A stretch of DNA of 64,000 bases from Eutreptiella sp. 'Long Island Sound 2002' (taxonomy: Eukaryota > Euglenozoa > Euglenophyceae > Eutreptiales > Eutreptiaceae). A program made the position numbers and the translations under genes. The notes below the pieces were generated by a model. It was not told where the DNA came from, did no database searches, and worked only from the letters and a program-made list of their open reading frames with translations. The stretch's first letter is position 1; each line of letters begins with the position of its first letter. The stretch spans positions 17,062,329 to 17,126,328 of the forward strand of contig OZ038386.1 in NCBI GenBank assembly GCA_964036045.1. Reading direction: 5' to 3'. Below are positions 52,260 to 63,243 of the stretch, piece by piece.

Positions 52260-52409
52260 ACAGCTGGGTAAAAGGAATTTTTCTCAGTGAGAGTGGGATA
52301 GTTGTCCCGTTGCTTGCAAGTGCTGCTTCTACCCCTTGGCATTCCTCCCATGCCGGCACTGGCTCGATCCACATAACATCTTTGCCAAGGCCGTGGAGTT
52401 TGAAGGGCG
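52260..52409 (-). CDS. Candidate further upstream exon
   Basis: The minus frame beginning after a GGTGAG acceptor-like site reads PFKLHGLGKDVMWIEPVPAW and on to GTTIPLSLRKIPFTQ. It has protein-like composition, but I see no strong donor and no known domain. Confidence 0.28.
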
Positions 52410-53618
52410 CTCACCACTACCAATGTGGGGCATGTAACACACGGCCAAGGGAAGGGGGGGGGGGGGGGCGTGGAGAGTTGGGTCCAACGACCACCGGCGC
52501 ACGGGTATGCATCCCCACGCACGATGAAGGTGAGGGGCTTTGTCCAGGTGCAAGTCAATGGGGCTTTATGCTGCAATAGAGGATCATGGACCTATGGATG
52601 ACCAATGTTCTGCCTAGAGATGCATTGCCGCTGCATTAGAAAACATTCCCACAACACAGGTCTTCGAAAAGAGTGCTGCCATACCCACATGGGTTTCCCA
52701 CTTCAAACGAATGCAGTGGACTAAATGCAAACGTACCGACACACCCTCGCACACAAGAGGCTTCACGTCAGCCGGTATATTCACACACGCTACATACAAA
52801 TTGTCTACAAACCAAGAAAGCAAAATAAATTGGACAACTGGAAAGGGAGATGGTGCAACGTCGCGGCGGCGGAACTCTGCGACCACACGAGGCAAATGAT
52901 CATAATCGCGGAAGAGCCTGGGGAGAGGGCCGCATGGCAATCTCTGCCAATGGGACACTTGACCCTCCTGCGCAAGTCATGCACTTTGGCTCTCAAGGGT
53001 GATCCGTTGTTGGAGGAATGATATAAGTGGTTGGAAAGGGGCAGCCCGCATTGTCCTTTGGTATGGCGCTCACAGTTTTTAGGGCTTCTCATGAAGTGCT
53101 TGTGGTATGCCCTTGATTCCACGTCTTTTGTTGCCAATGTACGGTCCGTCATGTGGGGGGTTAGGGCACCGACATGGAGTGCTTTGCACTCCGCACCGGT
53201 CTTGCGGCCACCCTTATTTGTTGCTTTGGTTTGCCTTCTTTTGGCACACGTTCTGCAGGCATCTTGTGTTCATGCTCCAGTGAGTGTGTGTATGTGGATT
53301 TCAATACTTGTGCTGAGAAGAAGGTACTAGGGCTTGGTGTGGCATGGCAATGGTTTGTGCACTAGGATAAGTGGCACTTGTGTCACCTGTGTCACCTATG
53401 CCGGCTGTGCCACCATGACATGGAGGGGGGGGGATCATTGAAAAGTGTGCCGCAACACGTGCTGTGACATGGGTAAGCTCCCATGCATAAACGCCGCCCT
53501 CCACAAACCTTTGAAACTGGTGTATCCAAAATGGCCAGGCCAAGACCCTGTCTAGTCCACGATGCTTCTGGTGAGATTTTTTTTATTTGCATGCACATGA
53601 GGTCCAAATGCATGACAA
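52410..53618. other. Spacer between the giant gene and the PHD element
   Basis: No gene recognised. Poly-G runs near 52455 and 53427. The giant gene's start codon and signal peptide should lie here or further right, but no candidate stands out. Confidence 0.45.
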
Positions 53619-54614
53619 TTATATCCGGGGCATGGGCCCGAGGATATCCGCGGATATCCGGGGCATATGACCCGGGATACAACAGCGGTGATATCCTGGG
53701 TCATATGCCCCGGATATCTGCTGGTATCCCCGGGGCATGTAGCAAATCATCAAATTTATAGATTAATCACCGCGAACAACAGAATCACCTAGGGTTGTGA
53801 CCAATCAATGAAACCGCCTTTCCAAGGCGGTTCCAATGAGCTAAGGAAGAGAAGGCCTCTAATAGTGCCACTTTGTCACCAGAGCGTGAGGTCGTGTGTG
53901 TTAGCCTCAGTCCAGTCAAAGTAGAGAAGAAACGGAAGGATAGGACACCTTCTCCATCCTCTCCGAAGATCGTCATTGATCTAACAGCGGAGGAGGAGTA
54001 TGCCACCTTCCCGTTGACACAATTGAGTGAGAAAGAACCTTCTATATATGTGCTCAATGAGAAAGAGAGCATTGTATATGAACGTGAGATGTACCGTTCT
54101 CGTGCATGGGCTGCCCCAGCAACACCTGCCAAGGCCCCAGTAGATCAAGATTTGTCCAGTATTCCATCTCCTTTTGCCCGGGCTGCATTTGAAGAGCAAC
54201 CCAAAAAAAAGGTGAAAAAGGAAGTGCAGGTGAGAAAGGAAATGCAATGTTACCGTTGCTATTATGCCATTAAGAAGAATGCAGTTGGTGGCCAACGATC
54301 GGTCACGTGTGACATTTGCCATGCTGTGTACCATATGTCTTGTGCCAAGCTCAAGTTTCCTCCGAAGTTTGGTTCCTGGGCCTGCGAATCTTGTGTCAGA
54401 GACATGATTGGCTCCCAATAGACCATCTATATGTGCCCATATTCCATGTTTGTAGAGAGCTTACTTGAAGCACCATGAGAGAAAGTGTGTCTCGGATTTG
54501 TTCCACTTGAAGTGTTGAGGCATCAAGGGCGAGGGGAGGGTTGCGCGCAAGGATCCCGGGTCATATGCCCCGGATATCTGCGGATATCCTCGGGCCCTAA
54601 TGCCCCGGATATAA
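53619..54614 (+). mobile_element. 996-bp segment with ~60-bp terminal inverted repeats around a PHD ORF
   Basis: The left arm (53619-53678, starting TTATATCCGGGGCAT) and right arm (54553-54614, ending ATGCCCCGGATATAA) are inverted copies differing by one substitution and a 2-base indel. Each contains the palindrome GGATATCCGCGGATATCC or a one-base variant. A third, shorter copy (53691-53739) lies next to the left arm in the orientation of the right arm. Flanks fit a TA duplication but no empty site is available to prove it. The interior holds the PHD ORF and no transposase, so this is either a gene-capturing non-autonomous element or a host exon bracketed by two repeat insertions. Confidence 0.6.
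53840..54421 (+). CDS. PHD-finger protein, 5' end missing
   Basis: An open frame of 193 residues ends at TAG 54421. No ATG precedes the conserved part; the frame opens just after a stop at 53837 and an AG (AGCTAAG), so an upstream exon is likely or the gene is truncated. A basic stretch (VEKKRKDR) is followed by KIVIDLTAEEE, a hydrophobic core plus acidic run typical of SUMO-interacting motifs. A second basic cluster (PKKKVKKE) resembles a nuclear signal. The C-terminal ~50 residues form a C4HC3 PHD finger: Cys 137/140, Cys 157/160, His 165/Cys 168, Cys 182/185. PHD fingers read histone tails or serve SUMO/ubiquitin ligases. The surrounding inverted repeats suggest mobility. Confidence 0.72.
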   Translation, partial: AKEEKASNSATLSPEREVVCVSLSPVKVEKKRKDRTPSPSSPKIVIDLTAEEEYATFPLTQLSEKEPSIYVLNEKESIVYEREMYRSRAWAAPATPAKAPVDQDLSSIPSPFARAAFEEQPKKKVKKEVQVRKEMQCYRCYYAIKKNAVGGQRSVTCDICHAVYHMSCAKLKFPPKFGSWACESCVRDMIGSQ

Positions 54615-55469
54615 GAATTGGGCCACGTCAATACTCGTCCCTTTTCCGTCTATTTAATAAGGCTGGGTGTCATAGTGGCATGCGATGCAACATGGATGCC
54701 TTTTTTTTGTGTTGGGGTTGGTTGCTCGCGTGAATGAGGATAAACACGCACTCTTGACGCACTAACCCTTGATCTCTATGCGGTGTGTGACGCATTTTGA
54801 GACGCTGTTTTTTGAGACACCGTTTTTTGAGATAGGATAGAAGCATGCAATACACTGGAAGAAATGATCAATGGATCAATCAATTGATTGCGTGAATTAA
54901 ATTAAAAGAGGGACATTCCGCAATGGCGTAGTCAACATGCTCCAAAAACATTTGCAGCAATAGCATTGCAATTTAAAGCAGATGAAACGAACAATTTCCA
55001 ACATATGCCCTTAGAAAAGAATTGTTCCATAGCATAGCATGTGCTATGTGGCACTATGTGGCATGCAAACAGGTACCTGAAGATCTGTGGTATTCATGTT
55101 TTGAGCACAAGCCAAAAAATAGAAGAATATGAGCCACCATCCGCCTGTACTCATGGTGTCCTCTTAGTGTGAATGCCTTGCCCAAAGTAGGTGAACCGTT
55201 GTGGTGCAAGATTCATGCAAATATGACAACAAACTTCACTGTGATAAAGGAGCAAGTGAAAAAGGAATGAGCCGAATTTGCTAGCTCGTTTGAGCTAGTG
55301 TGCTTGCATGTGTGCAAAACTAAGCAGTTAACAAGTATCATCTTAGGATGATCACGTAGCCAGCGCCACCCAGCCACCCAACCACCTAGCCACCTAGCCA
55401 CCATATTGTGTTGGGCCTTGCATTTTGCCTCCTCTCAAGATCACATGACGATGATGATGTGTCCAACAC

Positions 55470-55680
55470 AAAAAAATTTTTCACAGAAGAATTTTTGTTC
55501 AACACAACAATTTCGTGTTGAAACATTTTTTTCAACACAACAATTTGTGTGTTCAAAAATTTTGTGTTCAAAAATTTTGTGTTGAAAATTTTTGTGTTGA
55601 AAATTTTTGTGTCGAAAAAATTTTTGTGGTGAAAAACTTTTTGTGTTGAAAAAATTCTTTTGTGTTGAAGTATGCCACAT
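55470..55680. repeat. AT-rich tandem array of AAAATTTTTGTGTTG units
   Basis: About twelve degenerate 15-18-bp units made of TTGTGTTGAAAAATTTT and its inverse TTCAACACAACAATTT; the first half is mostly inverted relative to the second. Open frames through it are artefacts of the repeat. Confidence 0.85.
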
Positions 55681-56147
55681 TGTGTGTCTTCAGCTGCACG
55701 TGAAGTTGACCATGGGAGGGAGGAGGCGTCATTTTGCACTTCAAAAGAGGCCACACAACCTAGTTGCCCCAAATCCACTGGCAAAAGTCAAAAGGGGATG
55801 GCTTGCACCCCTAGGGACCCCAAGTGTGGCCGTTTTTTCTTCATTTTCCTTGATTTTGGCCATACTCCCCCCCGGCCGTTTTTGGCCAGCCGCGGCAAGC
55901 CAAGGGGGGAGGGGGGGGGTCAACCAACCCAACCGCGGCTTCGAACACCCCCCCTGCGTTGGTGTTGTTTCATTGTGAAACCTGTCGGTTCTGGTGTGAT
56001 CGCCAATGTCTAGTTCAATTCCGAATCTTTTCTGTTCGTACCATCCAATGGATCCGGGCATTCCGGCGCACGCGCACAATATGACAACAGGTCAATGTGA
56101 TTGTGTAAGAAATTACCCATATACTTTTTGTATTACGAAGACTGGCA

Positions 56148-56223
56148 AACTCTCCTGTTCGGGAATCAAACTCAGGTCGTCGAGTTGTTAGTCAAGTGTT
56201 TTACCGCTCAACTATGCTCCAGG
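56148..56223 (-). repeat. tRNA-like sequence with A and B boxes
   Basis: On the minus strand GGAGCATAGTTGAGCGGTAA contains an A-box (TAGTTGAGCGG) and, about 40 bases on, GAGTTTGATTCCC resembles a B-box. The 3' side does not pair with GGAGCAT, so this is a tRNA pseudogene or a SINE head with a Pol III promoter rather than an intact tRNA. Confidence 0.4.
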
Positions 56224-57181
56224 GATAAAAAACACATGCTGTTGGCGCGGCACCACCCAATCTCTTAGGCTCTGCCACTTGCCCCCAGTGTGTTGATATC
56301 CCCTTCCTCGCTTCGTCGTCCGTTGTTCTGTCTCAGTCCGGTGGTGTATTGTAGGGCACCATCCCCCTTGGTCGTCGCGGCTTTGCTCGCTCCTGTGCCT
56401 CGGATTAAGCTGTCGTTGTAATCGCCGCGAGGACAAGCGGCTATTATTATTACATTCGTCATAGCAATATTATTGTACAATGCACCACCTAGACCTCATG
56501 CCATTCGCCAACAATTGGTAACTTGTGCCCCTTAGCCAGGGGAGCATGCATGCAAGCAACGTGCTCTTCGGGCTTTTGTTCTCATGGTCGATTGCTCGCA
56601 CCGTGTACTGTGAGGGCTTGCATTCAGGAGACACTATGGTTGTGGTGAATTATCAAGTCCAATAAAAATTAGCGTGGATGCTAACAGTAGCAAGACGGGT
56701 ACTTGCATACACCCTCTCCTTGTATGCTTTCCACCGCATACAACTTGCCCCCGACCGGCCCATCTGGGGACCCATCCTTTAGTGTTGGCATGCACACGTA
56801 TTGCATGCTGCAGCATACACATATGCATGATCGGCATGCTGAGCATGCAAGCAAGCGTATAGCATGCTATTATGTGTGGGCAAGAATCACGAATTGATAA
56901 TGCGCAACTTGCAAGGAGCGTGCACACGCAATAATGAACAAAATTAGGCCCCTTATGGCAGTTGTATGTGCAAAAGTGACAACATATGACAATATGTCGG
57001 TAATGGCACTCTTATGAGCGATACATGTAGCCCAACTGGAGGTTCCTTCTCCAATACTTCCACGTGATCCTCAGGCACCCTCGTCAGTGACAACGGCAAG
57101 CAATGCACGAATGTGCCATACCAACACACTACAATGTGCAATGTGGCGTGTTGATTTTCGGATACCTAAGCAATTGCTTAT

Positions 57182-57901
57182 TTGCTTACAATCCATGGTG
57201 CTCTGTTACCTGCATGTCATGCCATGTATAACTCAACACAAAGATGGTGTTACGTAGCTAAATTGGGCGACAAAAGTGAACTCTTCAATTGGGCTTACAT
57301 GGAGCACGGCGAGGCATGCATGAGAGAAATGCCAATAGTGCTAATAATGCATGCAGTTTTTTCTTTCGTTTCATTTGGGCCCAATTCCATGCACAATAAA
57401 ACGCAATGCATTGCAGTGTGTCCCAGAGGGGTTGCGAGCAAGACATGCAGCACGCGCCGTGATATATGTATCCCAAAACATCCCTCTTGTCCCTTGGAAA
57501 GCACAAGCAACCATGGTCCCTATCTGTTGACGCGTCGTCAGCTCAATCCCTCATTGCCAAAAGATATGCTAGAAAAGATGCGAAGTAATATTGGAATATC
57601 TTTCGGAAAACCCAGTGAATTCAGAAAGTGGACAATCACGGCGACCCTATGGAGCCTGTTGACTCCTCAACCTCGCTGTGTTTCCCTAGATCAATCGACA
57701 CGAGGTTTCAGAGGAAAACGAATGCCTCAACCAGAACTCGGTGCTCCTCACTTCGTAATGGCCGCACAACTCCCAAGGACAATATTCTCCCTCCCTGGGG
57801 AGCTTTCTGACACGTCAAACGGGAATGATGATGAGTGCGCGGCAGCGACAGTGCCAGCGACCGAGCTCCAGAAAGTAGGCCTAGGGGCAGCTCAGAATTG
57901 A
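57182..57901 (+). CDS. Unrecognised 239-codon ORF
   Basis: An ATG-started frame with a protein-like middle (LEKMRSNIGISFGKPSEFRKW) and a Ser/Asp/Asn-rich end. I recognise no domain, and the upstream third is Cys/Met-rich and doubtful. It may be an exon with retained flanking sequence or chance. Confidence 0.22.
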   Translation: MLTIHGALLPACHAMYNSTQRWCYVAKLGDKSELFNWAYMEHGEACMREMPIVLIMHAVFSFVSFGPNSMHNKTQCIAVCPRGVASKTCSTRRDICIPKHPSCPLESTSNHGPYLLTRRQLNPSLPKDMLEKMRSNIGISFGKPSEFRKWTITATLWSLLTPQPRCVSLDQSTRGFRGKRMPQPELGAPHFVMAAQLPRTIFSLPGELSDTSNGNDDECAAATVPATELQKVGLGAAQN

Positions 57902-60300
57902 GATATGGGAGTCGCAGCCGATACAAGTTTGAAGTTCAGAAGATAATTTAGGAGATGAACAGTTTACTCCTCCTCTATTCGACCCATCCAGTCTGCTGAG
58001 TTTCATTACAGTCAGTTTCAGGCAAATAATAAGTATAAAATTTTGACCCTACAGCTTGCCGGTCGCTGGGTACCTCAACGGATAACCCGGCCACCGCCAC
58101 TTTTGGGGTAATTGGTCCGAACCCTACTTCTGTAACTTTGGTCTTACAAGCTCGGGACGCACCAAAGGTGGCATTTTGGTTGCGTTTTAAGATAGGGAGA
58201 AGGTGGAATAACAGGTCCGAATTGATCCATGCACTCCTCCGAGCCTCAATGTTCAGACTATAAAAATGGTTCAGTGATGAGGTGATAGTTTTAAGGCAGT
58301 GCCTAAAATTGACGGTGAGGTTCGAATCGGGAACAAAAAAAAGTTCAAGCCGCTTCTGTGACCAATAGCCTACATCTGGACCGCTACCCATATCAACGAT
58401 CATTTGTACAAAACTTTTAAATATTCACATAAGTCGCCAACAGACAGGACATTCATAAACCTGAAGATTAGAATCTACCTTTTTTTACATTTTAAAGAAA
58501 ATTGTGAACGAAAATTCTTAAAACTGCTGCCACGTCGGAAATTGTGGGCCATAGGTGGCCCCAATCGGTGCCAAAGTGGGGCTTTGCAGCGGTAGCGACG
58601 GACTTCTTAGGCAAATCGGCCACTGCTTGTTGTATGCTTTACCTTGTATGTTATACACTATATGAGTAGTTTTTGAGCCGTTCTGTAATCTTAGAAAATT
58701 GTATGTAGACATTTGTGGATGTTTGTCATGCTGTTCCACTAGATGTGGTACGTCTTTTGAAACAACTCCTACGTCTTGTAGAATGGTATAAGTTGTTCCA
58801 CAAATAGCAGTCCTACTATTCCGCTAGATGTATTTTGTCTACCACTCTTAGAAAATCGTTTAGAGCGGCCAAACTATTGACCATGCGCAAGCGCAGCCAT
58901 ATCTTAATTTGGCGCCGCCCCTTGCCTGTCAAGTACATCGAGACAACTTTTCTTTCATATTTTTGTCATTAATTGTACTCCATGAATTTATTTCTGAACA
59001 TGTCTCTTCCTTGTGGCTGAGACCCGAGTTTCGTCGTTGGTCGCCCGCGTGTTGCCAACTCGGCCGACCCCATCTTACAATCGGATTTATATTAAATTTT
59101 CTTGCATATTTTACACGTCATGATAGTGATCGTGTGATACTCCGTTGAAGTCTAGACTCCGTCCATTTTTGTAGGCCGGGATCTTCCATATTATCGACAT
59201 GTCATAACACATATCAAAGGCATTTAGTATGCTTAGTTTTGAACACCTGCAAGGCTTGAGAAAGGCAGTACCGGATAGCAGGGTCGCCGGAGGTTCCCGG
59301 GTATATGAGTCCGCTTGCTCATCGGCGAGTGGACCGATCTGGCTGCAAGATCTGGCCACAGTGAGCTGGTTACATTGTACCAAAGGTTTTTTCGGGCCTT
59401 TTGCAGTAAGTACCCCTCTCACCGTCCGTCGGCTCATTTGACGAGAGTCTAGACCGCTTCATTCGTGGCGGCCCCCATGCACCGCCCTCCGTAGAAGATC
59501 CGTCTAAATCTACGGAAAATCTAGCTTTTACTCGCTCTTTTTGTGACCATGTACACAGTAAGAAAGAGTCACTTCAATGTCTTTTGTGGCAGACGTGCCC
59601 AGGCCAAGCCCCCCTATTCTTTGAGAAGTATGAAGGACTAACATTCAATCATTTTGTCCATTATTTTGAAGCATTAAGTACAATTTTTAAAGCCGCTAGG
59701 GTAATAACCCTAGCACCTCCATGAAGTTCACCCTTGGCATTCAAGAGAGTGGACGCATCTTCCTTCATGGGCGTAATACCGAAACTAAACTAGGCACATC
59801 TTGCCTTTTTTCTTAGAGGTTAAGCCTCGTGATTTCCCACGTAAGGACCTAGATGCTTAAAAGTGACATCTACTTGTTGTGGTGTTATTTTGTAACTGTT
59901 TCGGAATTCGGTTGCTACCTCAGGACCTAGATGCTTAAAAGTTATATCTACTTATTGTGGTGTTATTTTAGAACTGTTTCAGAATTCAGTTGCTTGGCCA
60001 AGCTGGCCAAGCCATACCCTGTGTTTGGCCCATCGTACTTGCCCCAGAATCCTAACTTACTCCATTGCAGACAAAACGGTGCACATCAAGTGGCTATCAC
60101 TATCTACTGGGCTCGATTGCTGGCAGCTTTCACACTAAATCATTTGCTTTGTTTATAAAACATTGAAGCTTTGTACTTAAGCCTGCACTATCCTTTGGAG
60201 CCCCTCTTTCTTACATGCGTCGATTTGGATAAAATACATCCTGATTGATCTTGGTGCTGTGCTACCACTTTGAGGTTTTAGGTTTGAGGTTCCATTTTGC
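57902..60300. other. AT-rich stretch without recognised genes
   Basis: Base composition drops sharply compared with the flanks. A duplicated motif GGACCTAGATGCTTAAAAGT..ATCTACTT occurs at 59846 and 59923. No domains seen in any frame and none of the poly-G runs common elsewhere. Confidence 0.5.
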
Positions 60301-61129
60301 GGGTACTAGACGCCTTTCGGCCCCGGGGGGCCATCTGGTCGGGCCAGGTGATATCCTCCCCACCAGGTCCTAGTGGGGGGCCCTCCATGACGCACCTCCT
60401 GCCTGGTGGCGGAGTCCCCCGGGTTCACAGGGCTCGGAGCTCCGTCCCTCCCCGGCTTCCCCATTTCGCCACTCCCCGGTCAGTGCATCACTTAGCAGCC
60501 GTGGCTGCGGGCAATTACCCACCGCGTCGCCCCCCTAATGCGTGGTCGCCTGGGGTGCCGGCGCCGCCGGGCCCGTGCTAGTGGCTTGTCGCCAGTTGGA
60601 CCCCCATGGGCTGGCGCAGAGGCTGCCCAGCCGAGGGGCTGGTGCGTGGCGCAGTGCGCCACTACTGCCTTGGCGGGTGCAGTGCCCTGGTCGTGTGTGC
60701 GCGGCGCTCGCGTCCGGTTCGGGGGGGTTGGGGCCGGTGCCGGGTGTTGTGTCTTCCCCGCTTCCCCCTTCCCGCCCCGCGTTTCCTGCGCTGTGTGTGG
60801 CGGACCGTCCCGTCCGGGTGTCCCTTATCCTCGCTCGCTGGTACACCATTCCATGCGGTCTGTGCGTTCCGCGGGCTCGGTCCGGTTGCCCTTCTGGTTT
60901 TCCCCGCGTGTCCTTTGTGTGTGTGTGCGCTCGCGCTCTCGCGGCGTCCGCGCCCCCCCCCCTCCCCGGGTTGGTGTGGCGCGCGCACCTCGCGCGGTCC
61001 CGGTGCTGGACGTTGGTAGGGCCGTTCCATGCGGTCCGTGCCCCTCCGCATGTCCTGCCTCGGTCCCGTGCTCCGTTTGGCTTGCTTGGGGGGGGGGGGG
61101 GCGGCCCGGTCCCGTTTCCCCCTACGTGG
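60301..61129. other. GC-rich lead-in to the 209-bp satellite
   Basis: Very GC-rich and low in stop codons on both strands, so long ORFs are expected by chance. No repeat unit of the neighbouring satellite is clear here and no domain is recognisable. Confidence 0.55.
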
Positions 61130-63243
61130 CTTGGGGCTGCGCGCTCCCCGTGGGGTGGGTGCGGGCGTGGGGACCCGTCACCAACCCCACCGCGCGCACT
61201 CTTGCGAGCTGGCTTGGCGCGCTGTGGGGGCGGCACGAGGGCGCCCCGGGGGGGGGGGGGGGCTTTGCCTGGGTGTGGGGCGTCCGGGGTCGGGCGCTCT
61301 CCCACCCCCGACCATTCTTCCTTTCGGGCGTGCGGCCGGGGCCCACTACCCACTGGCTGTGGGTGCGGGGGGTGCGGGCGTGGGGACCCGTCACCAACCC
61401 CACAACGCGTGCTCTTGCGAGCTGGCTTTGCGCGCTGTGGAGGCGGCAAGAGGGCGCCCGGGGGGGGCGCCTCTTGCCTGGGTGTGGGGCGTCCGGGGTC
61501 GGGCGCTCTCCCACCCCCGACCACTCGTCCTTTCGGGCGTGCGGCCGGGGCCCAATACCCACTGGTTGTGGGTGCGGGGGGTGCGGGCGTGGGGACCTGT
61601 CACCAACCCCACCGCGCGCGCTCTTGCGAGCTGGCTTTGCGCACTGTGGGGGCGGCATGAGGGTGCCCGGGGGGGGGCGCCTCTTGCCTGGGCGTCCGGG
61701 ATTGGGCGCTCTCCCATCCCCGACAGCCCGTCCTTCGGGGCGTGCGGCCGGGGCGCACTACCCACTGGCTGTGGGTGTGGGGGGTGCGGACCTCGGGACC
61801 CGTCACCAACCCCACAGGGCGCACTCTTGCGAGCTGGCTTTGCGCGCTGTGGGGGCGGCACGAGGGCGCCCCGGGGGGGGCGCCTCTTGCCTGGGTGTGG
61901 GGCGTCCGGGGTCGGGCGCTATCCCACCTCCGACCGCCCATCCTTGGGGGCGTGTGGCCGGGCCCCACTACCCACTGGCTGTGGGTGCGGGGGGTGCGGG
62001 CGTGGGGACCCGTCACCAACCCCACAGCGCGCACTCTTTCATGCTGGCTTGGCGCGCTGTGGGGGCGGCACGAGGGCGCCCTCGGGGGGGCATCTCTTGC
62101 CTGGGTGTGGGGCGTCCAGGGTCGGGCGCTCTCTCACCCCCGACAACTCGTCCTTTCGGGCGTGTGGCCGGGGCCCACTATCCACTGGCTGTGGGTGCGG
62201 GGGTGCGGGCGTGGGGACCCGTCACCAACCCCACAGCGCGCGCTCTTGCGAGCTGGCTTTGCGCGTTGTGGGGGCGGCATGAGGGTGCCCGGGGGGGGCG
62301 CCTCTTGCCTGGGTGTGGGGCGTCCGGGGTCGGGCGCTCTCCCAGCCCCGACCACTCGTCCTTTCGGGCGTGCGGCCGGGGCCCACTACCCACTGGCTGT
62401 GGGTGCGGGGGGTGCGGGGGTGGGGACCCGTCACCGACCCCACAGCGCGCGCTCCTGCGACCTGGCTTTGCGCGCTGTGGGGGCGGCACGAGGGCGCCCC
62501 GGGGGGGGCGCCTCTTGCCTGGGTGTGGGGCATCCGGGGTCGGGCGCTCTCCCACCCCCGACCACTCGTCCTTTCGGGCTTGCGGCTGGGGCCCACTACC
62601 CACTGGCTGTGGGTGCGGGGGGTGCGGGCGTGGGGACCCGTCACCAGCCCCACAGCGCGCGCTCCTGCGAGCTGGCTTTGCGCGCTGTGGGGGCGGCATG
62701 AGGGTGCCCGGGGGGGGCGCCTCTTGCCTGGGTGTGGGGCGTCCGGGGTCGGGCGCTCTCCCATCCCCGACAGCCCGTCCTTTCGGGCCTGCGGCCGGGG
62801 CCCACTACCCACTGGCTCTGGGTGCGGGGGGTGCGGGCGTGGGGACCTGTCACCAACCCCACAGCGCGCGCTCTTGCGAGCTGGCTTTGCGCGCTGCGAG
62901 GGCGGCACAAGGGCGCCCCGGGGGGGGCGCCTCTTGCCTGGGTGTGGGGCGTCCGGGGTCGGGCGCTCTCCCTGCCCCGACCATTCGTCCTTTCGGGCGT
63001 GTGGCCGGGGCCCACTACCCACTGGCTGTGGGTGCGGGGGGGGCGGGCGTGGGGACCCGTCACCAAACCCGCAGCGCGCGCTCTTGCGAGCTGGCTTTGC
63101 ACGCTGTGGGGGCGGCATGTGGGTGCCCGGGGGGGGCGCCTCTTGCCTGGGTGTGGGGCGTCCGGGGTCGGGCGCTCTCCCATCCCCGACCGCCCGTCCT
63201 TTGGGGCGTGCGGCTGGGGCCCACCACCCACTGGCTGTGGGTG
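61130..63243. repeat. Tandem satellite, ~10 copies of a 209-bp GC-rich unit
   Basis: The GGGGACC(C/T)GTCACCAACCCCAC motif recurs at about 61168, 61382, 61591, 61795, 62003, 62213, 62422, 62633, 62840 and 63050, a mean period of 209. Each unit carries GCGAGCTGGCTTTGCGC, GTGTGGGGCGTCCGGGGTCG and GGGCCCACTACCCACTGGC. Units are about 90-95% identical by eye. Because 209 is not a multiple of three, the frame shifts at each copy yet stays open on both strands, so coding is not indicated. Confidence 0.95.

Larger units (their letters stand above)
54615..57181. other. AT-richer spacer
   Basis: No gene recognised. Contains the AAAATTTTTGTGTTG array at 55.48-55.68 kb, a tRNA-like segment at 56.15 kb and a GGTTGGGTGG-type repeat near 55.37 kb. 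Confidence 0.5.

Noticed and set aside
56148-56223. Intact tRNA gene
   Set aside because: The A and B boxes are present but the acceptor stem does not pair.
57975-58403. 142-codon minus-strand ORF with fairly even composition
   Set aside because: No domain or splice context and in an AT-rich island; chance or repeat-derived frame cannot be excluded.
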